Shown piece after piece: positions 23,378 to 32,283 of a DNA stretch of 64,000 nt. Source of the DNA: Cladopsammia gracilis (Eukaryota; Cnidaria; Anthozoa; Scleractinia; Dendrophylliidae); contig JAJGOT010000038.1 in assembly GCA_022457155.1 (NCBI GenBank), positions 574,501 to 638,500 of the forward strand, in the 5' to 3' direction. Position 1 is the first letter of the stretch. The number at the start of each line of letters is the position of its first letter. Both the position numbers and the translations under genes were made by a program. The notes beneath the pieces were generated by a model. That model ran no database searches, was not told where the DNA came from, and saw nothing but the letters and a program-made list of their open reading frames with translations.

Positions 23378-23992
23378 ATGGAAATTCTCTCCCAAAAAAT
23401 CCCGGCGGCGACAAAATTCTCTCCTGGAAAGAAAATGTCTGATTCCGAAGAAGAAGAAATCGATTTCACTCCTGAAATTATTCGAGAAACCCACACAACA
23501 TGCCATTCTCCCAAAAATCCCAGACTGGAACATTTCAAAAATATCATCCGCAAAAATCAGGGGAAAAATCAAATTCCACTCAAAGATCTCGAATTTTATC
23601 AGGAACAAATTCTCTCCCAAATTCCCCGTGACGAAATCACAAGAAAAAAAGTCAGGGATTTCGTCAAAGCTTCCAAGTGGAAAAAAGTCAATGGCAACGA
23701 TCACTCAATTTTTAATCACATAACAGATCACGACGGCAATGACTATGAACACCTGGAAAAGTTCCTCATCGACGATTTTAAATATTTTTCACTGGCATAT
23801 GATGACCTTCATCTCAACAGAAAAAAGTTTCTCAATTGCCACCAAGTTCTTTTCGCCCTGTTGAAGAAGAACGGTTTCAATCCAAATGAAGATGATTTCA
23901 AACTGCTTATTCTCCCATCAAGACGGGGGGAACAAGAAAAAATAATTCAAACAATCTTCAAAAAATGTCATTGGAAAGAAAATGGATCTTGA
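23378..23992 (+). CDS. VLTF3-like late transcription factor
   Basis: A 204-residue intact frame from ATG 23378, with an alternative ATG at 23438. The N-terminus is acidic. The C-terminal two thirds (QEQILSQIPRDEITRKKVR, YEHLEKFLIDDFKYF, NRKKFLNCHQVLFALLKKNG, then LLILPSRRGEQEK) has the layout of the poxvirus VLTF3-like family found in NCLDVs and some Polintons. In that family it acts in late viral gene transcription. The usual N-terminal zinc ribbon is not visible. It is the first gene inside the left terminus, 24 bp from it, and is followed by an overlapping ORF. Family call by pattern only. Confidence 0.55.
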   Translation: MEILSQKIPAATKFSPGKKMSDSEEEEIDFTPEIIRETHTTCHSPKNPRLEHFKNIIRKNQGKNQIPLKDLEFYQEQILSQIPRDEITRKKVRDFVKASKWKKVNGNDHSIFNHITDHDGNDYEHLEKFLIDDFKYFSLAYDDLHLNRKKFLNCHQVLFALLKKNGFNPNEDDFKLLILPSRRGEQEKIIQTIFKKCHWKENGS

Positions 23993-24428
23993 AAAAGCAT
24001 TTTCCAATGAAGCCGAGCGAAGCGAAGCGACCGGAGGGAGCCTCAGTGCGAGTGAAGCGAGTGACCATGAAGATTGTTCCACATGCTCAGAGGAAGAAAT
24101 AAGAAGCGACGATGAGACTCCGACAACATCGGATGATGAATTTATTGTGTCTGATTCGGAGATGGAGGAAGCTGAGCGAAGCAACGAAATCGAAGACTCA
24201 ATTGAACTTCTCTTTGAATCATTCGTCAATCTCCAGGAGGAACACAAAATTCTCAAAAAGGAACTCCAAAAGCAAAGTGGCCTTCTCTGGGAAATCCACC
24301 GGGAATTGAAAGAAAGCCAAGCGAAGCGAAACGAAAGCGATGCTAAGCGGTGTTTTGAAATAACAGACTTTGTGAATATTAATGTAAAACATTCATATTC
24401 TGACATTGCCCAGCTGCCCGGTTATTGA
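23982..24428 (+). CDS. Acidic coiled-coil protein, unknown
   Basis: A 148-residue frame starting at ATG 23982, overlapping the previous stop by 11 bases in another frame. The N-terminal half is S/E/D-rich (CSTCSEEEIRSDDETP) and partly encoded by AGCGA pentamer repeats. Residues of about 70-115 form a heptad-rich coil (SFVNLQEEHKILKKELQKQ). It has no catalytic motif and no family I recognise. It may be a scaffold or regulator of its neighbour. Confidence 0.5.
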   Translation: MDLEKAFSNEAERSEATGGSLSASEASDHEDCSTCSEEEIRSDDETPTTSDDEFIVSDSEMEEAERSNEIEDSIELLFESFVNLQEEHKILKKELQKQSGLLWEIHRELKESQAKRNESDAKRCFEITDFVNINVKHSYSDIAQLPGY

Positions 24429-24610
24429 CATATGGCGGCCAATCAAAATCGGGTTTTTCGGGGAATCAATTTTGTGGCTAATGCGTTAACAAAAGAGAAC
24501 AATGGCAAGTGGATTTTGCATCGTCCACCATTTGATTGGTTGAGGGAAATTAGCCAGTTTTTCGGGGAATCAATTGTATGAATATGAATGTCAAACATTC
24601 ATATTCTAAC
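24373..24610. repeat. Two copies of a GAATATnAATG...CATTCATATTC hairpin
   Basis: Hairpins at about 24373-24402 and 24577-24606 share the stem sequence CATTCATATTC. They lie between the plus-strand left genes and the minus-strand integrase side and may mark transcript ends. Confidence 0.6.
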
Positions 24611-24687
24611 GTCAGGTGGCATTCTCAGAAAGCTGAATAAATTTTCTCAGAATAACCCGTCACACTTTCCCTTATCATGTGGCTCAC

Positions 24688-24980
24688 TTATTTTTTGAGA
24701 TAAGTTCTGTAATGCATCACATCTTCACATGTTTCTTTATATGTTTTGATTGTGAGAAGATTCTCGCATGTTCTTTTGATTTCTTCCAAATAAGATGTCA
24801 CTGGTTGTCTTTGGAGAATTGAGTTGAAATAATTCATCGTTGCTGTTTCAATCTTTTTCGTTTTTTCATAATTCTCAGAAAGTTGGCTTCATCCAAGCGA
24901 TGAATCCCATAAAACGCGCTAAGACCGATATTAATTAGAAAATTGTGTTCATTCTCATCAAATCGATGTCTGACATTCAT
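24688..24980 (-). pseudogene. Small Polinton gene, unrecognised, one frameshift
   Basis: ATG 24980 starts MNVRHRFDENEHNFLINIG. The frame switches near 24885 and then reads NYFNSILQRQPVTSYLEE to a TAA at 24688. It is about 95 codons long. It follows the integrase on the same strand. Codon continuity on both sides of the shift supports a former gene, but I do not recognise a family. Confidence 0.45.
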
Positions 24981-25029
24981 TATTTTAGAAGAAAACATTA
25001 AATAATTGCCATTTCAATGATTGACTTTT

Positions 25030-25940
25030 TTAGCCAAGCTTTTCCACATCGCTCAATGGAACCCAAGAATTAAATTTATCGGGATAACTTTTCCATTTTA
25101 CAAGCGCGAGTTTTCGCTTATTATCGCGGCAAATAACCTTTTCAATTCGAAACACATCTTGCGTTGTTCTTTGAAGTTCCGCCTCGTAAAATGATCCGGT
25201 GATTGATTCTCCCAACAGATCAACTAATTTATACGTTACAGGGTTTGTATTCTTTATTTCGTCAATCACAAATATCTCCTCTGTCCAGTTCGGCGTGAAA
25301 CCTTTGTCAAATATCTTTCGTTTAAACTTTGAAATTCTCACCCTGTCACCAACCCTGAATTTTGCCGGGGTGTGTTTAGCATAAATTAAATCTCCGTATA
25401 AATTAGCGAAAACCTTTTTCTCACTTTCCTGTTTGCTCGCCTCTGCGGGAGTCATCCGAAAGCTCGAATGAAAACGGTGGTTATATTCATCCGCTAATTT
25501 GCCCAGTTTGTCCCATTATATTGTATTGTTGTTAGCAGAAAACATCCGGAAGAGTTTCTCCTTCATTGTCTTGTTCCATCGCTCAACAACAGATGCCTTT
25601 TCTTCGTTTTGTGTCGTATACAATTTTACCCCATTCTCGCGCAGGAGATGGTTCATTGTTCCATTGAAAAATTCAGACCCTTTGTCCGTCCAAAGCATCT
25701 TCGGTTTTCGCCCCTTGAATATGTCTCGGAAAGCATCAGCCACTGTTTGACCTCGCTTGTCTTTCAGGGGACGAATCCAACCGAATTTTGAGAAAACATC
25801 GATCACCATCAGGAGACCAGACCAGATCAGCCGCCCAGATGTTGTCAATCCCATATGCTATGACTCGTCGTTTTGGAAAGCGCCGCCTGATTGGCCGGTG
25901 TAATTCGTTTGCCAGATTTTGAGTCCACTGGCCTTCACTC
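25030..25940 (-). pseudogene. Polinton DDE integrase with C-terminal chromodomain
   Basis: N-terminal LANELHRPIRRRFPKRR, then GIDNIWAADL (first Asp). A deletion and frameshift follow near 25825, then LLMVIDVFSKFGWIRPLKD, LWTDKGSEFFN (second Asp) and NEEKASVVERWNKTMKEK (Glu). An in-frame TAA follows NNNTI at about 25528. The frame then resumes through VGDRVRISKFK and ends in a chromodomain (KRKLALVKWKSYPDKFNSWV). The family joins element ends to target DNA with 6-bp staggered cuts, matching the duplication seen here. The chromodomain may guide target choice. The N-terminus overlaps the end of the PLA2-like gene. At least two lesions. Confidence 0.9.
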
Positions 25941-26745
25941 AAAATCTTTTCCCGTTTTTTGGGGCACCGAGGCCAAGTTTCTGTTTTGCTTGAATTGTGT
26001 TTCTCGCCAAAGCATGCCCCCGCTGTCTTTCTTTCCAGGGAATCGCATCCAAAGCGGCAACCATTTTCCTGTCGGCTTTGTTTTTGCATTTACGTGGATC
26101 CGCTTGTTTTGCGCAGACTGAATAATCCACATCGTGTTGCATAGCAACTGCGTCTGTTTTTCCTGTGGGCTGCTGCATAATTTCGAGAATTTTTCCCTTT
26201 TCATCGAATCTGACTTGCTTCTCCAATGGGTTATAAGGGCCGGTATAATTATGCCCTGGGAGGGTGAAACCTTTCTTTGGCCTTGGCAGCTTCCCAATCA
26301 GGGAATGAACATCTAAAGCACCCCCATCCAAATCTGCTCGATCTGTCTTATATTTTCTGTTTGGCCTAATCGCCGTACTCAGTTGATTGAGCATATCGGA
26401 AGAGGTTTTGGCAAGAAATGGTTTCATCTTGTCCAGGGCAAAATCCAATGCTTTTTTCTGTGTTTTTGTTTCGCAATAATTCACTGGCTCCATAACAACC
26501 CATTTCAACTGTCTTTTTTCCCAACCAAGGCAGCGCATGCGCGACGCCAGTCAGCGCAAGTTCACCAAAGCCCCCACCTTGTGGGGGCAGACTCAGTTTC
26601 CCGAACTTTTCACAAATCTTGTCTTTTTTATTCCGCAGGAAGCGCAATGGCAAAACCACATTTTTCTGCCATTTTTTGCAGTCTGGAATCCAGTTGGTTT
26701 CACGCATTCAGTTTGTTTTTTCTCCTTCACGCAATATGATTTCAT
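25939..26745 (-). pseudogene. PLA2-like virion protein with N-terminal Cys motif and hydrophobic segment
   Basis: ATG 26745 starts MKSYCVKEKKQTECV, with CHCASCGIKKTRFV, a small zinc-ribbon-like part, closing at TGA 26593. A second frame (26707-26366) holds the hydrophobic FGELALTGVAHALPWLGKK. A third (to 25939) holds the PLA2 domain, with a calcium-loop-like LPGHNYTGPYNPL and the catalytic AVAMQHDVDYSVC (His-Asp pair). Two frameshifts, near 26600 and 26475, separate them. Parvoviruses use such a PLA2 domain for endosomal escape, and Polintons carry it in virion proteins. Broken here. Confidence 0.75.
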
Positions 26746-26747
26746 TT

Positions 26748-27215
26748 TCAATCGAAATATTCTTTTATGAATTTCTCATTCCCCATCGTATCAGTCAGAC
26801 TGAGAGGCTTGAGAATATCATAGAAGTCTTTCCCCTGCGACCATTGATGGAGGAAAAACAAGCAATAATACCCACAAAGAACGCTGTCTATGTTTTGATA
26901 CTGACTGCTGTTCCAAATCACCGGTTTGGAACTTTTGAATTCCTGGGGAAATCCCATTCCAAACGAGTCGAAATACCACGTGAATTTCCCAGAAGGCGCG
27001 AAGCGACCGGGAGCGCAGCACACCCAGTGAGTTCCGGCATTTTCAAGCGAATCAAGATTGATGATGCAGGGGCTGTGTTCTCAGGGCCTCACTTCATCCC
27101 TGGCAAAAATTCCTTTGAAATTGGGAATTTTCAGAAAATCAATCCACTGGAGAAGATCAAGGTTGCTCAGGGGTTTGTTCACGAATTTTGGCTTCGGTTT
27201 CGCTTCGCTCAGCTT
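26748..27215 (-). pseudogene. Adenain-like maturation cysteine protease
   Basis: Reading minus from about 27215: NKPLSNLDLLQWIDFLKI, then an in-frame TGA (27079-27081), then AGTHWVCC with the catalytic His, TWYFDSFGMG with the acidic residue, and YQNIDSVLCGYYC with Gln and the nucleophile Cys. It ends NEKFIKEYFD. It is about 155 codons, a little short of the usual length. The start codon is unclear because AGCGA-type repeats occupy 27193-27232. In adenoviruses and Polintons this enzyme processes capsid precursors. Confidence 0.85.
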
Positions 27216-27229
27216 CGCTTCGCTCAGCT

Positions 27230-28066
27230 TCACAATATTGCCCCGAGAATTGGGATGTTGTTGAATGGACTTTTTTCCCCCAGCAGAAGTCCCGCTCCTT
27301 TTTTTGATTTTTTTCCCATCCCAACAGTTTTTTCCCAGTTTCCAATAAATGGGGGTGGTTGAAACGGATGCGCCCCCAATCTTGGCGCTCCCTTTCCTTT
27401 TGGGCGTCCAACTCTTGGCGCGCCTTTTCCTTTGGGGCGTCCAACTCTTGGAGCGCCTTTCCCAAACAAATTTTTTACCATGTCCAGCGCCAGCGGGATT
27501 CCAATGGAAGCCAGAATTGTTCCCAATGCCCCACCAGACTGTTTTGCTGATGGCTTCACCACCAACTGTCCTCCTGAATTCAGGGCAGTTAAAATATCCT
27601 GTTTCTGCTTATTTGTCAACAGATGTTTATTGTCAATCAGTTTTTGAATTTTATCTTGGGGAATGAGAAATCCGCCCGTTTGCCCGCCTCCCTTCCCGCT
27701 TATCTTTTTCACAACTTGACTCGCTCCTTCACTCGCCAAACCAGCTAATGCTGACAGCCCAAGTGTCTTTGCCAGGGTGGGTGCCAGGGAACGAGCCAGG
27801 GGAACAATAGCAGAGAAAAGACTTCCACCCTGCCGCATTACTTTTCGGATTTGCGTTTTCGATATCTTGATTTCAACTCCCTTTCCCAAAGCTGCAGCTT
27901 TGGCAATTCGTTTCTTTTGATTGGCTGTCAGCATCAGTTCATCACTTCCGCTTGTTTGATTTGCACCCAATCTCAGGGTGACGGGATTGTTTGTTCGGAA
28001 TGCTCTTCCAAGCTTGCTTTTTTGCCCTTCCGACAGATGTACTTTATATGGGTGATATGTTGTCAT
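27230..28066 (-). CDS. pX/pVI-like membrane-active minor virion protein
   Basis: Intact, about 278 codons from ATG 28066 (MTTYHPYKVHLSEGQ), preferred over an upstream GTG. An amphipathic/hydrophobic segment (LFSAIVPLARSLAPTLAKT, then LSALAGLASEGA) lies in the middle. Three copies of the 11-residue repeat GKGAPRVGRPK follow, encoded by 33-bp DNA repeats at about 27370-27470. The C-terminus reads SPFNNIPILGAIL. Adintovirus and Polinton genomes have such a protein next to the protease, comparable to adenovirus pX/pVI, which lyse endosomes and carry protease sites. It is one of the few structural genes still open. Confidence 0.7.
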   Translation of the reverse strand: MTTYHPYKVHLSEGQKSKLGRAFRTNNPVTLRLGANQTSGSDELMLTANQKKRIAKAAALGKGVEIKISKTQIRKVMRQGGSLFSAIVPLARSLAPTLAKTLGLSALAGLASEGASQVVKKISGKGGGQTGGFLIPQDKIQKLIDNKHLLTNKQKQDILTALNSGGQLVVKPSAKQSGGALGTILASIGIPLALDMVKNLFGKGAPRVGRPKGKGAPRVGRPKGKGAPRLGAHPFQPPPFIGNWEKTVGMGKKSKKGAGLLLGEKSPFNNIPILGAIL

Positions 28067-28103
28067 TTTAAATGATAACATATGCTTTTTCACACTTCAC
28101 ACT

Positions 28104-29390
28104 TCACACGATAACCAGTTCATTTCCAATCTTATCAATTTTCACCAGTTCTTCATAGAGAACAATCGCATGTACATTGAAGCTTGCAGCTGCATCTGCG
28201 TTCAATCGATATCTGAATATCAACTGCTTGGGATCTCTTGTTGGTTTTTCCGTTTGATAAGTCAGATCGAAATAGATCAAGGGGAAAAGAGAATTGAAAT
28301 TGGCCAGATTCAACTGTGTTCCAGTGTTGAAATCATTTTTCCTCATTGCATAAGCCATGACATCCTGGAAAATCCTCACTTTGCTTTCACTGTCATACTC
28401 TGTTTCCGGGTAAAACACATCATTTCCATATTCCAATCGACAGTTCGACAAGGATGAGTTTGCATCTGCCTCATTCAGCTAGAAAGTGTCCATCAGATAG
28501 GGATTGTCTTCTGCAGGGACATCATTGGGCGGATCGGTTCTTTTCAGCCAGACAAAAATATGCCTCACATTGTCAATGCTCGCTGAGATCTGGAAGAATC
28601 CTGATGACTGCGAGGGAGCAGATTTTTGATACATTTCCCTCAGATATTTCCATTGCGTTTCTTTCAGGAATGAGCTGACAAATTTGTCATACAGAGAATC
28701 TTTGGGAGTCAATCTTGGCACCCAAAGCAAAAATCGATTCACAACAACTCTTCCAGCAGCAGCAGCATCATCCTTATGAATGAGTTCCCCATCATCATTA
28801 AGTGTTATCTCGAATTGAAGCTGCATGGGCACAAGCATCTTATCCTCCAACTCTTCGAAAAAGGAAAAACGATTCAGGGGAATGATCGTGTTAATGTTCT
28901 TTGCACCGCCATTTCCATTGTTTTGAACTGCTTGAGATTGCACCCGGCGAGCTTCAAATCCAAGATTCGTATTAGCGGTTGTTGCATCAGTATCCAAATA
29001 CGAGAAACTGTTCTTGGCGACTGATCTGCTGAAGTCGTCGGAGTATTCCAACAAATTCTTTGCGAAACAGACTTTATGCAGATTATCAGTATCATAAATA
29101 ATCTTTCCCGCAGATCGGATTGTCAGGTGTTTAATCAGGGAATGAGCGCCATTGATCACTGTGATTCTGTCAGCTGCTGCATATCCGGCACCATCCGCCA
29201 GGTTTTGAAGTTGAAACTGCACCTCGAAATAAGCATTATACCAATCATAGAATGCGGATCGGTCATTTATTGTGAATTTATAACCATTTTTTTGTTGATG
29301 TTGAGCATTAGCTGGAGCTCGGATTGTGTCATCCAGCTGGAAGCGCACTAATTCATTTCTTTGAAGATATTCATTCGATCGAAAAGCCAT
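28104..29390 (-). pseudogene. Hexon-like major capsid protein (double jelly-roll)
   Basis: One frame from ATG 29390 (MAFRSNEYLQRNELVRFQL) to 28104, 429 codons, broken only by an in-frame TAG at 28479-28481 after PYLMDTF. The N-terminal DWYNAYFEVQFQLQ and the VNRFLLWVPRLTP and RFSFFEELEDKM segments have the beta-rich character and position of Polinton major capsid proteins. The capsid lattice of tailless dsDNA viruses is built from trimers of this fold. The ATG follows the stop of the core protein by six bases. Confidence 0.8.
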
Positions 29391-29396
29391 TTTAAA

Positions 29397-29798
29397 TCAT
29401 TTTTTTCTTTCTCGAATTCCTTGCCCAGAGATCAGCCTGTTCAATATGGCATCAGAACTTTCTCCCTGCGGTCGTGCTCCGGAGGTTGACGCAGGGGCTG
29501 ATTGTGGTCGAGCTGGTTGTTTTCTAGGTGGCTTCCCCTTTCTCATATTTCCCAGTTTTTTCATGATCAAATCACCAGATTTTTCAACTGCTTTTTTGCC
29601 GAGTTTATCCCCAGCGTGAGAAATTCCTGATTCCAATGCTTTTTTCGCAATGGGTTTTGCGAATTTCTTGAAGACGACTGATGCGACCTTCCTTATTGGT
29701 TTGAAAATATTGTCCACAATCAAACCTGTTCCTTTGTGCCGATAAACAAACCGCCCCAGCTGGGGGTGGAAAAAACGAGAGAATTCATAAGGTTTCAT
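29397..29798 (-). CDS. Basic core-like virion protein
   Basis: Intact, 133 codons, very rich in Lys and Arg (RKVASVVFKKFAKPIAKKA, then RKGKPPRKQPARPQS), ending NRLISGQGIRERKK. Its ATG overlaps the stop of the minor capsid gene as ATGA. A small basic protein between capsid genes is usual in Polintons and could bind packaged DNA, like adenovirus core proteins; that role is inferred. Confidence 0.55.
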   Translation of the reverse strand: MKPYEFSRFFHPQLGRFVYRHKGTGLIVDNIFKPIRKVASVVFKKFAKPIAKKALESGISHAGDKLGKKAVEKSGDLIMKKLGNMRKGKPPRKQPARPQSAPASTSGARPQGESSDAILNRLISGQGIRERKK

Positions 29799-30571
29799 TT
29801 TATTTGCTTTTTCAAGATAAGCGAGAACGCCGTATCGGCTCCATTCAAATCAACAACCCGCCTTTTGCCATCAGTGATATAAATCCGAATGGAGCTTATT
29901 GTGTTTTTATTCACAGGGCTGAATGTGGTTCTCATGGGTTCCAAAGTGAAACTTTATGATGGCCTCAGCACAGATGTTGAAAAGGAGAAGATGATATCGC
30001 TCTCTTCTCCATCAACAAGCGAATCACTTGTGAGATCGCAATGAACGTTCAACATATCAGTATCTTGGCTGAGGTTTGGAACTCTGGGGCCAATTTGAAC
30101 TTTGTCTTTCAGAATCTTTTTATCGAAACCCACCAGATCGCCGAAGTTGGATTGGGTGAAATCCAGTTGATAATTTTCTGCCAGTGTGATTGTCGTTCTG
30201 AAGGTTGTGGGAGAGAAAGCAAGATGGATTGGGAATTTTTCATTCTTTCCCGGCGTGGATCCTGCGAGTGGGCCTGCAGCTTGCCGAATAAAATCATTCA
30301 TCCCCTCATATTCCCAAACCCCAGCTGGGAAGGTGATATCGGAAAATGTTTTCCCTCCGTCAGAGCTGAATCTGATCAGTTGATTCTGGCGGCCAGCATT
30401 GATGTTATACCACGTAAAACTCATATTGATGACTCAATTCAACCCAACAACGTATTGGGAATTTGGGTCCAAAACAATGGGTCGATTGAATTTTGTTGTG
30501 AAATTTTCCGGTTTGTTTCCCCCAGTCTTGATGGAAAAGGATGACAGGACAATTTCTCTTTCGATTTCCAT
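29795..30571 (-). pseudogene. Minor capsid protein (penton-like, single jelly-roll)
   Basis: Starts at ATG 30571 (MEIEREIVLSSFSIKTGG), one base after the stop of the previous gene. An in-frame TGA interrupts near 30432. The frame goes on (RQNQLIRFSSDGGKTF, VWEYEGMNDFI), meets a TAA at 29954-29956, and continues (ISSIRIYITDGKRRVVDL) to TGA at 29795. It is 258 codons in all. Order, length and beta-rich pattern fit the Polinton minor capsid (vertex) protein. Two stops. Confidence 0.75.
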
Positions 30572-30572
30572 T

Positions 30573-31574
30573 TTAGAATTTGAAATACTTTCTGAAAAGC
30601 TTTTCATGCTGGGAACGATTGATGACTCCCTCTTTCAGGAGAAGATCGAGAATGCCAACTCCAGTGTTTCTGATGCCAACGTTTGTATTCCCAGCAAGGA
30701 TGGAGCCAACGATGACTTCAAGTTTCTGGAGGAGATCTGCGGGGTTGGAGAAAAAACGGATGGATCCACCCCTTCTGCTGACGCCCGATCCTTTAGATGG
30801 TTTGAGTTTCCCTCGATAATATTTCATGTAGTCATTCAATACTTTTCTGTTAGCCTTTAATGGCTTCACTGCCACAGCCAATACATCTGCCGTTATTTCA
30901 CCGTTTTTGAATTTTTTATTCTGATAGCTGATGCGGCTGTTCAGTTGGGCTCTTTTTTTGAAAGCCGGCTTTATAATGCTGTTTTCAATGAAATTTTTTT
31001 TCTTTTCTTCCGGAACATTTGACTGAGCTAAGACTTTTTCCGTTGTGTCATAATTTGATAAACCCATGTTATCTAGCATGTTATTAACTGCGTCTTCTTG
31101 GGCGTCTTTCTCGTCTTCCGCTTCCGCTTCTTCCTCTTCTTCTTCTTCTTCTATAGCATAATCAGGAACGTCCTCTTCATATATAGATGGTTCACCTTCC
31201 AACTCTGCCAGTACTTCTTCATATGTTGGCGGTCTTTCTGGAAGTTGCTTAGCTGCTTGCGGCGCAACAGCTGCCTCATCAGCATCAAATAAACCTTCAA
31301 CATCCATTTCTTCAAATGGATCTACGTCTGGATAATAATCAACGCCCGGTTTTTCTTCAATGACTTTCTTTTTCCTAAGTCTTGGAGGGGGTTTTAAATT
31401 CGACGCAACCACCTCATCTAATTTTGCGGTTATGGGTTTGAACATTTTTTCAAACCCGATTTGGCTTGTCTCTTCACCCAACTTTTTCTGGGTGATGGCA
31501 TCATGAACAAAGTTGATTTTTTTACCCAAAGCAGATTTGCTTTTAGCAATTTGTTGCCATTTCAATAAACTCAT
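30573..31574 (-). CDS. Polinton structural protein with PPxY motif, unknown role
   Basis: Intact, starting at ATG 31574 (MSLLKWQQIAKSKSALGKK); an in-frame ATG lies 15 nt upstream. About 338 residues from the upstream ATG. Residues 117-126 read PERPPTYEEV, a PPxY late-domain type motif. Residues 148-163 are nearly all Glu/Asp. The C-terminal third (FFSNPADLLQKLEVIVGSIL, then GVINRSQHEKLF) is the most protein-like. It lies first in the minus-strand morphogenesis block, so it is probably a virion or assembly protein. PPxY motifs bind WW domains of NEDD4-type ligases. Confidence 0.6.
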   Translation of the reverse strand: MSLLKWQQIAKSKSALGKKINFVHDAITQKKLGEETSQIGFEKMFKPITAKLDEVVASNLKPPPRLRKKKVIEEKPGVDYYPDVDPFEEMDVEGLFDADEAAVAPQAAKQLPERPPTYEEVLAELEGEPSIYEEDVPDYAIEEEEEEEEAEAEDEKDAQEDAVNNMLDNMGLSNYDTTEKVLAQSNVPEEKKKNFIENSIIKPAFKKRAQLNSRISYQNKKFKNGEITADVLAVAVKPLKANRKVLNDYMKYYRGKLKPSKGSGVSRRGGSIRFFSNPADLLQKLEVIVGSILAGNTNVGIRNTGVGILDLLLKEGVINRSQHEKLFRKYFKF

Positions 31575-31586
31575 TTTATTAAGAAT

Positions 31587-31651
31587 CATAATCTCATAAT
31601 CTCATAATCTCATAATCTCACAAGTTGCCTCATATCCAGAAGAAGAACGTC
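31587..31651. promoter_or_regulatory. Divergent promoter region with CATAATCT x4
   Basis: A 65-bp gap between the minus-strand capsid block and the plus-strand ATPase. Four tandem CATAATCT units (31587-31618) fill half of it. It must hold the starts for both directions if each block is one transcript. Confidence 0.5.
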
Positions 31652-32282
31652 ATGTTCATTAATAAAATGAAAATCCCAAATTATGATTGCCAGGACCGCG
31701 AAGCCAATTTCAAACAACTTCACCCGTTCATGCCGGATCGAACTTTCAGAATGTTGATCTGTGGCCCTTCAGGATCGGGGAAAACAAATGTTCTCCTGGA
31801 TATGATTTTTCGCCTGCTCTTCTACGATAAAATTTATCTCTATGCGAAAAATCTTGACCAAGCCAAATATCAGCATCTGCTGAAACGTTTCGTCCAATCA
31901 GCAAAGAAGCTGGGTATGACGCCGTGGAAGCATCCCCGGATGAAATCATCCCAGTTTCTGAATTGTCAAAGTTGTTTTCGATGATTTTGTTTCCGAAAAG
32001 AACCAAAAACCATTGATTGATTATTTCATTCAGGGGAGGCACAAGAATTGTTCCGTGATTTATCTTTCACAAAGTTATTTCAGAACACCAAAAGATATCC
32101 GCCTGAATTGCTCGCATTTTTGCATTTTTGAATTCCCCAGCAACAATGAAGTGTCCCTTCTCTGCAGGGAGACACAAGTCAGCAAAGAAGATTATCGGAA
32201 AGCAACGGCGCAGCCCTTCTCTTTCCTGTATGTGGATAAGCCGAGGAAATTTATTGCCAAAAACTTTGATGAAAGCATTTAA
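31652..32282 (+). pseudogene. FtsK/HerA-type DNA-packaging ATPase
   Basis: ATG 31652 (alternative at 31667, MKIPNYDCQDRE). Walker A is clear: LICGPSGSGKTNVLL. Walker B (VVFDDFVSEKN) and the GRHKNCSVIYLSQSYF block lie in other frames. Frameshifts near 31905 and 31972 break the gene. It ends KFIAKNFDESI at 32282. The family pumps genome DNA into the empty capsid in the A32-like group. Confidence 0.85.
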
Positions 32283-32283
32283 A

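Noticed and set aside
26619..27362. Long plus-strand ORF of 247 codons
   Set aside because: It is the opposite strand of the protease, PLA2 and pX genes, whose motifs are unmistakable.
30041..30860. Plus-strand ORFs opposite the minor capsid and PPxY genes
   Set aside because: Shadows of minus-strand genes, with no start context or motif.
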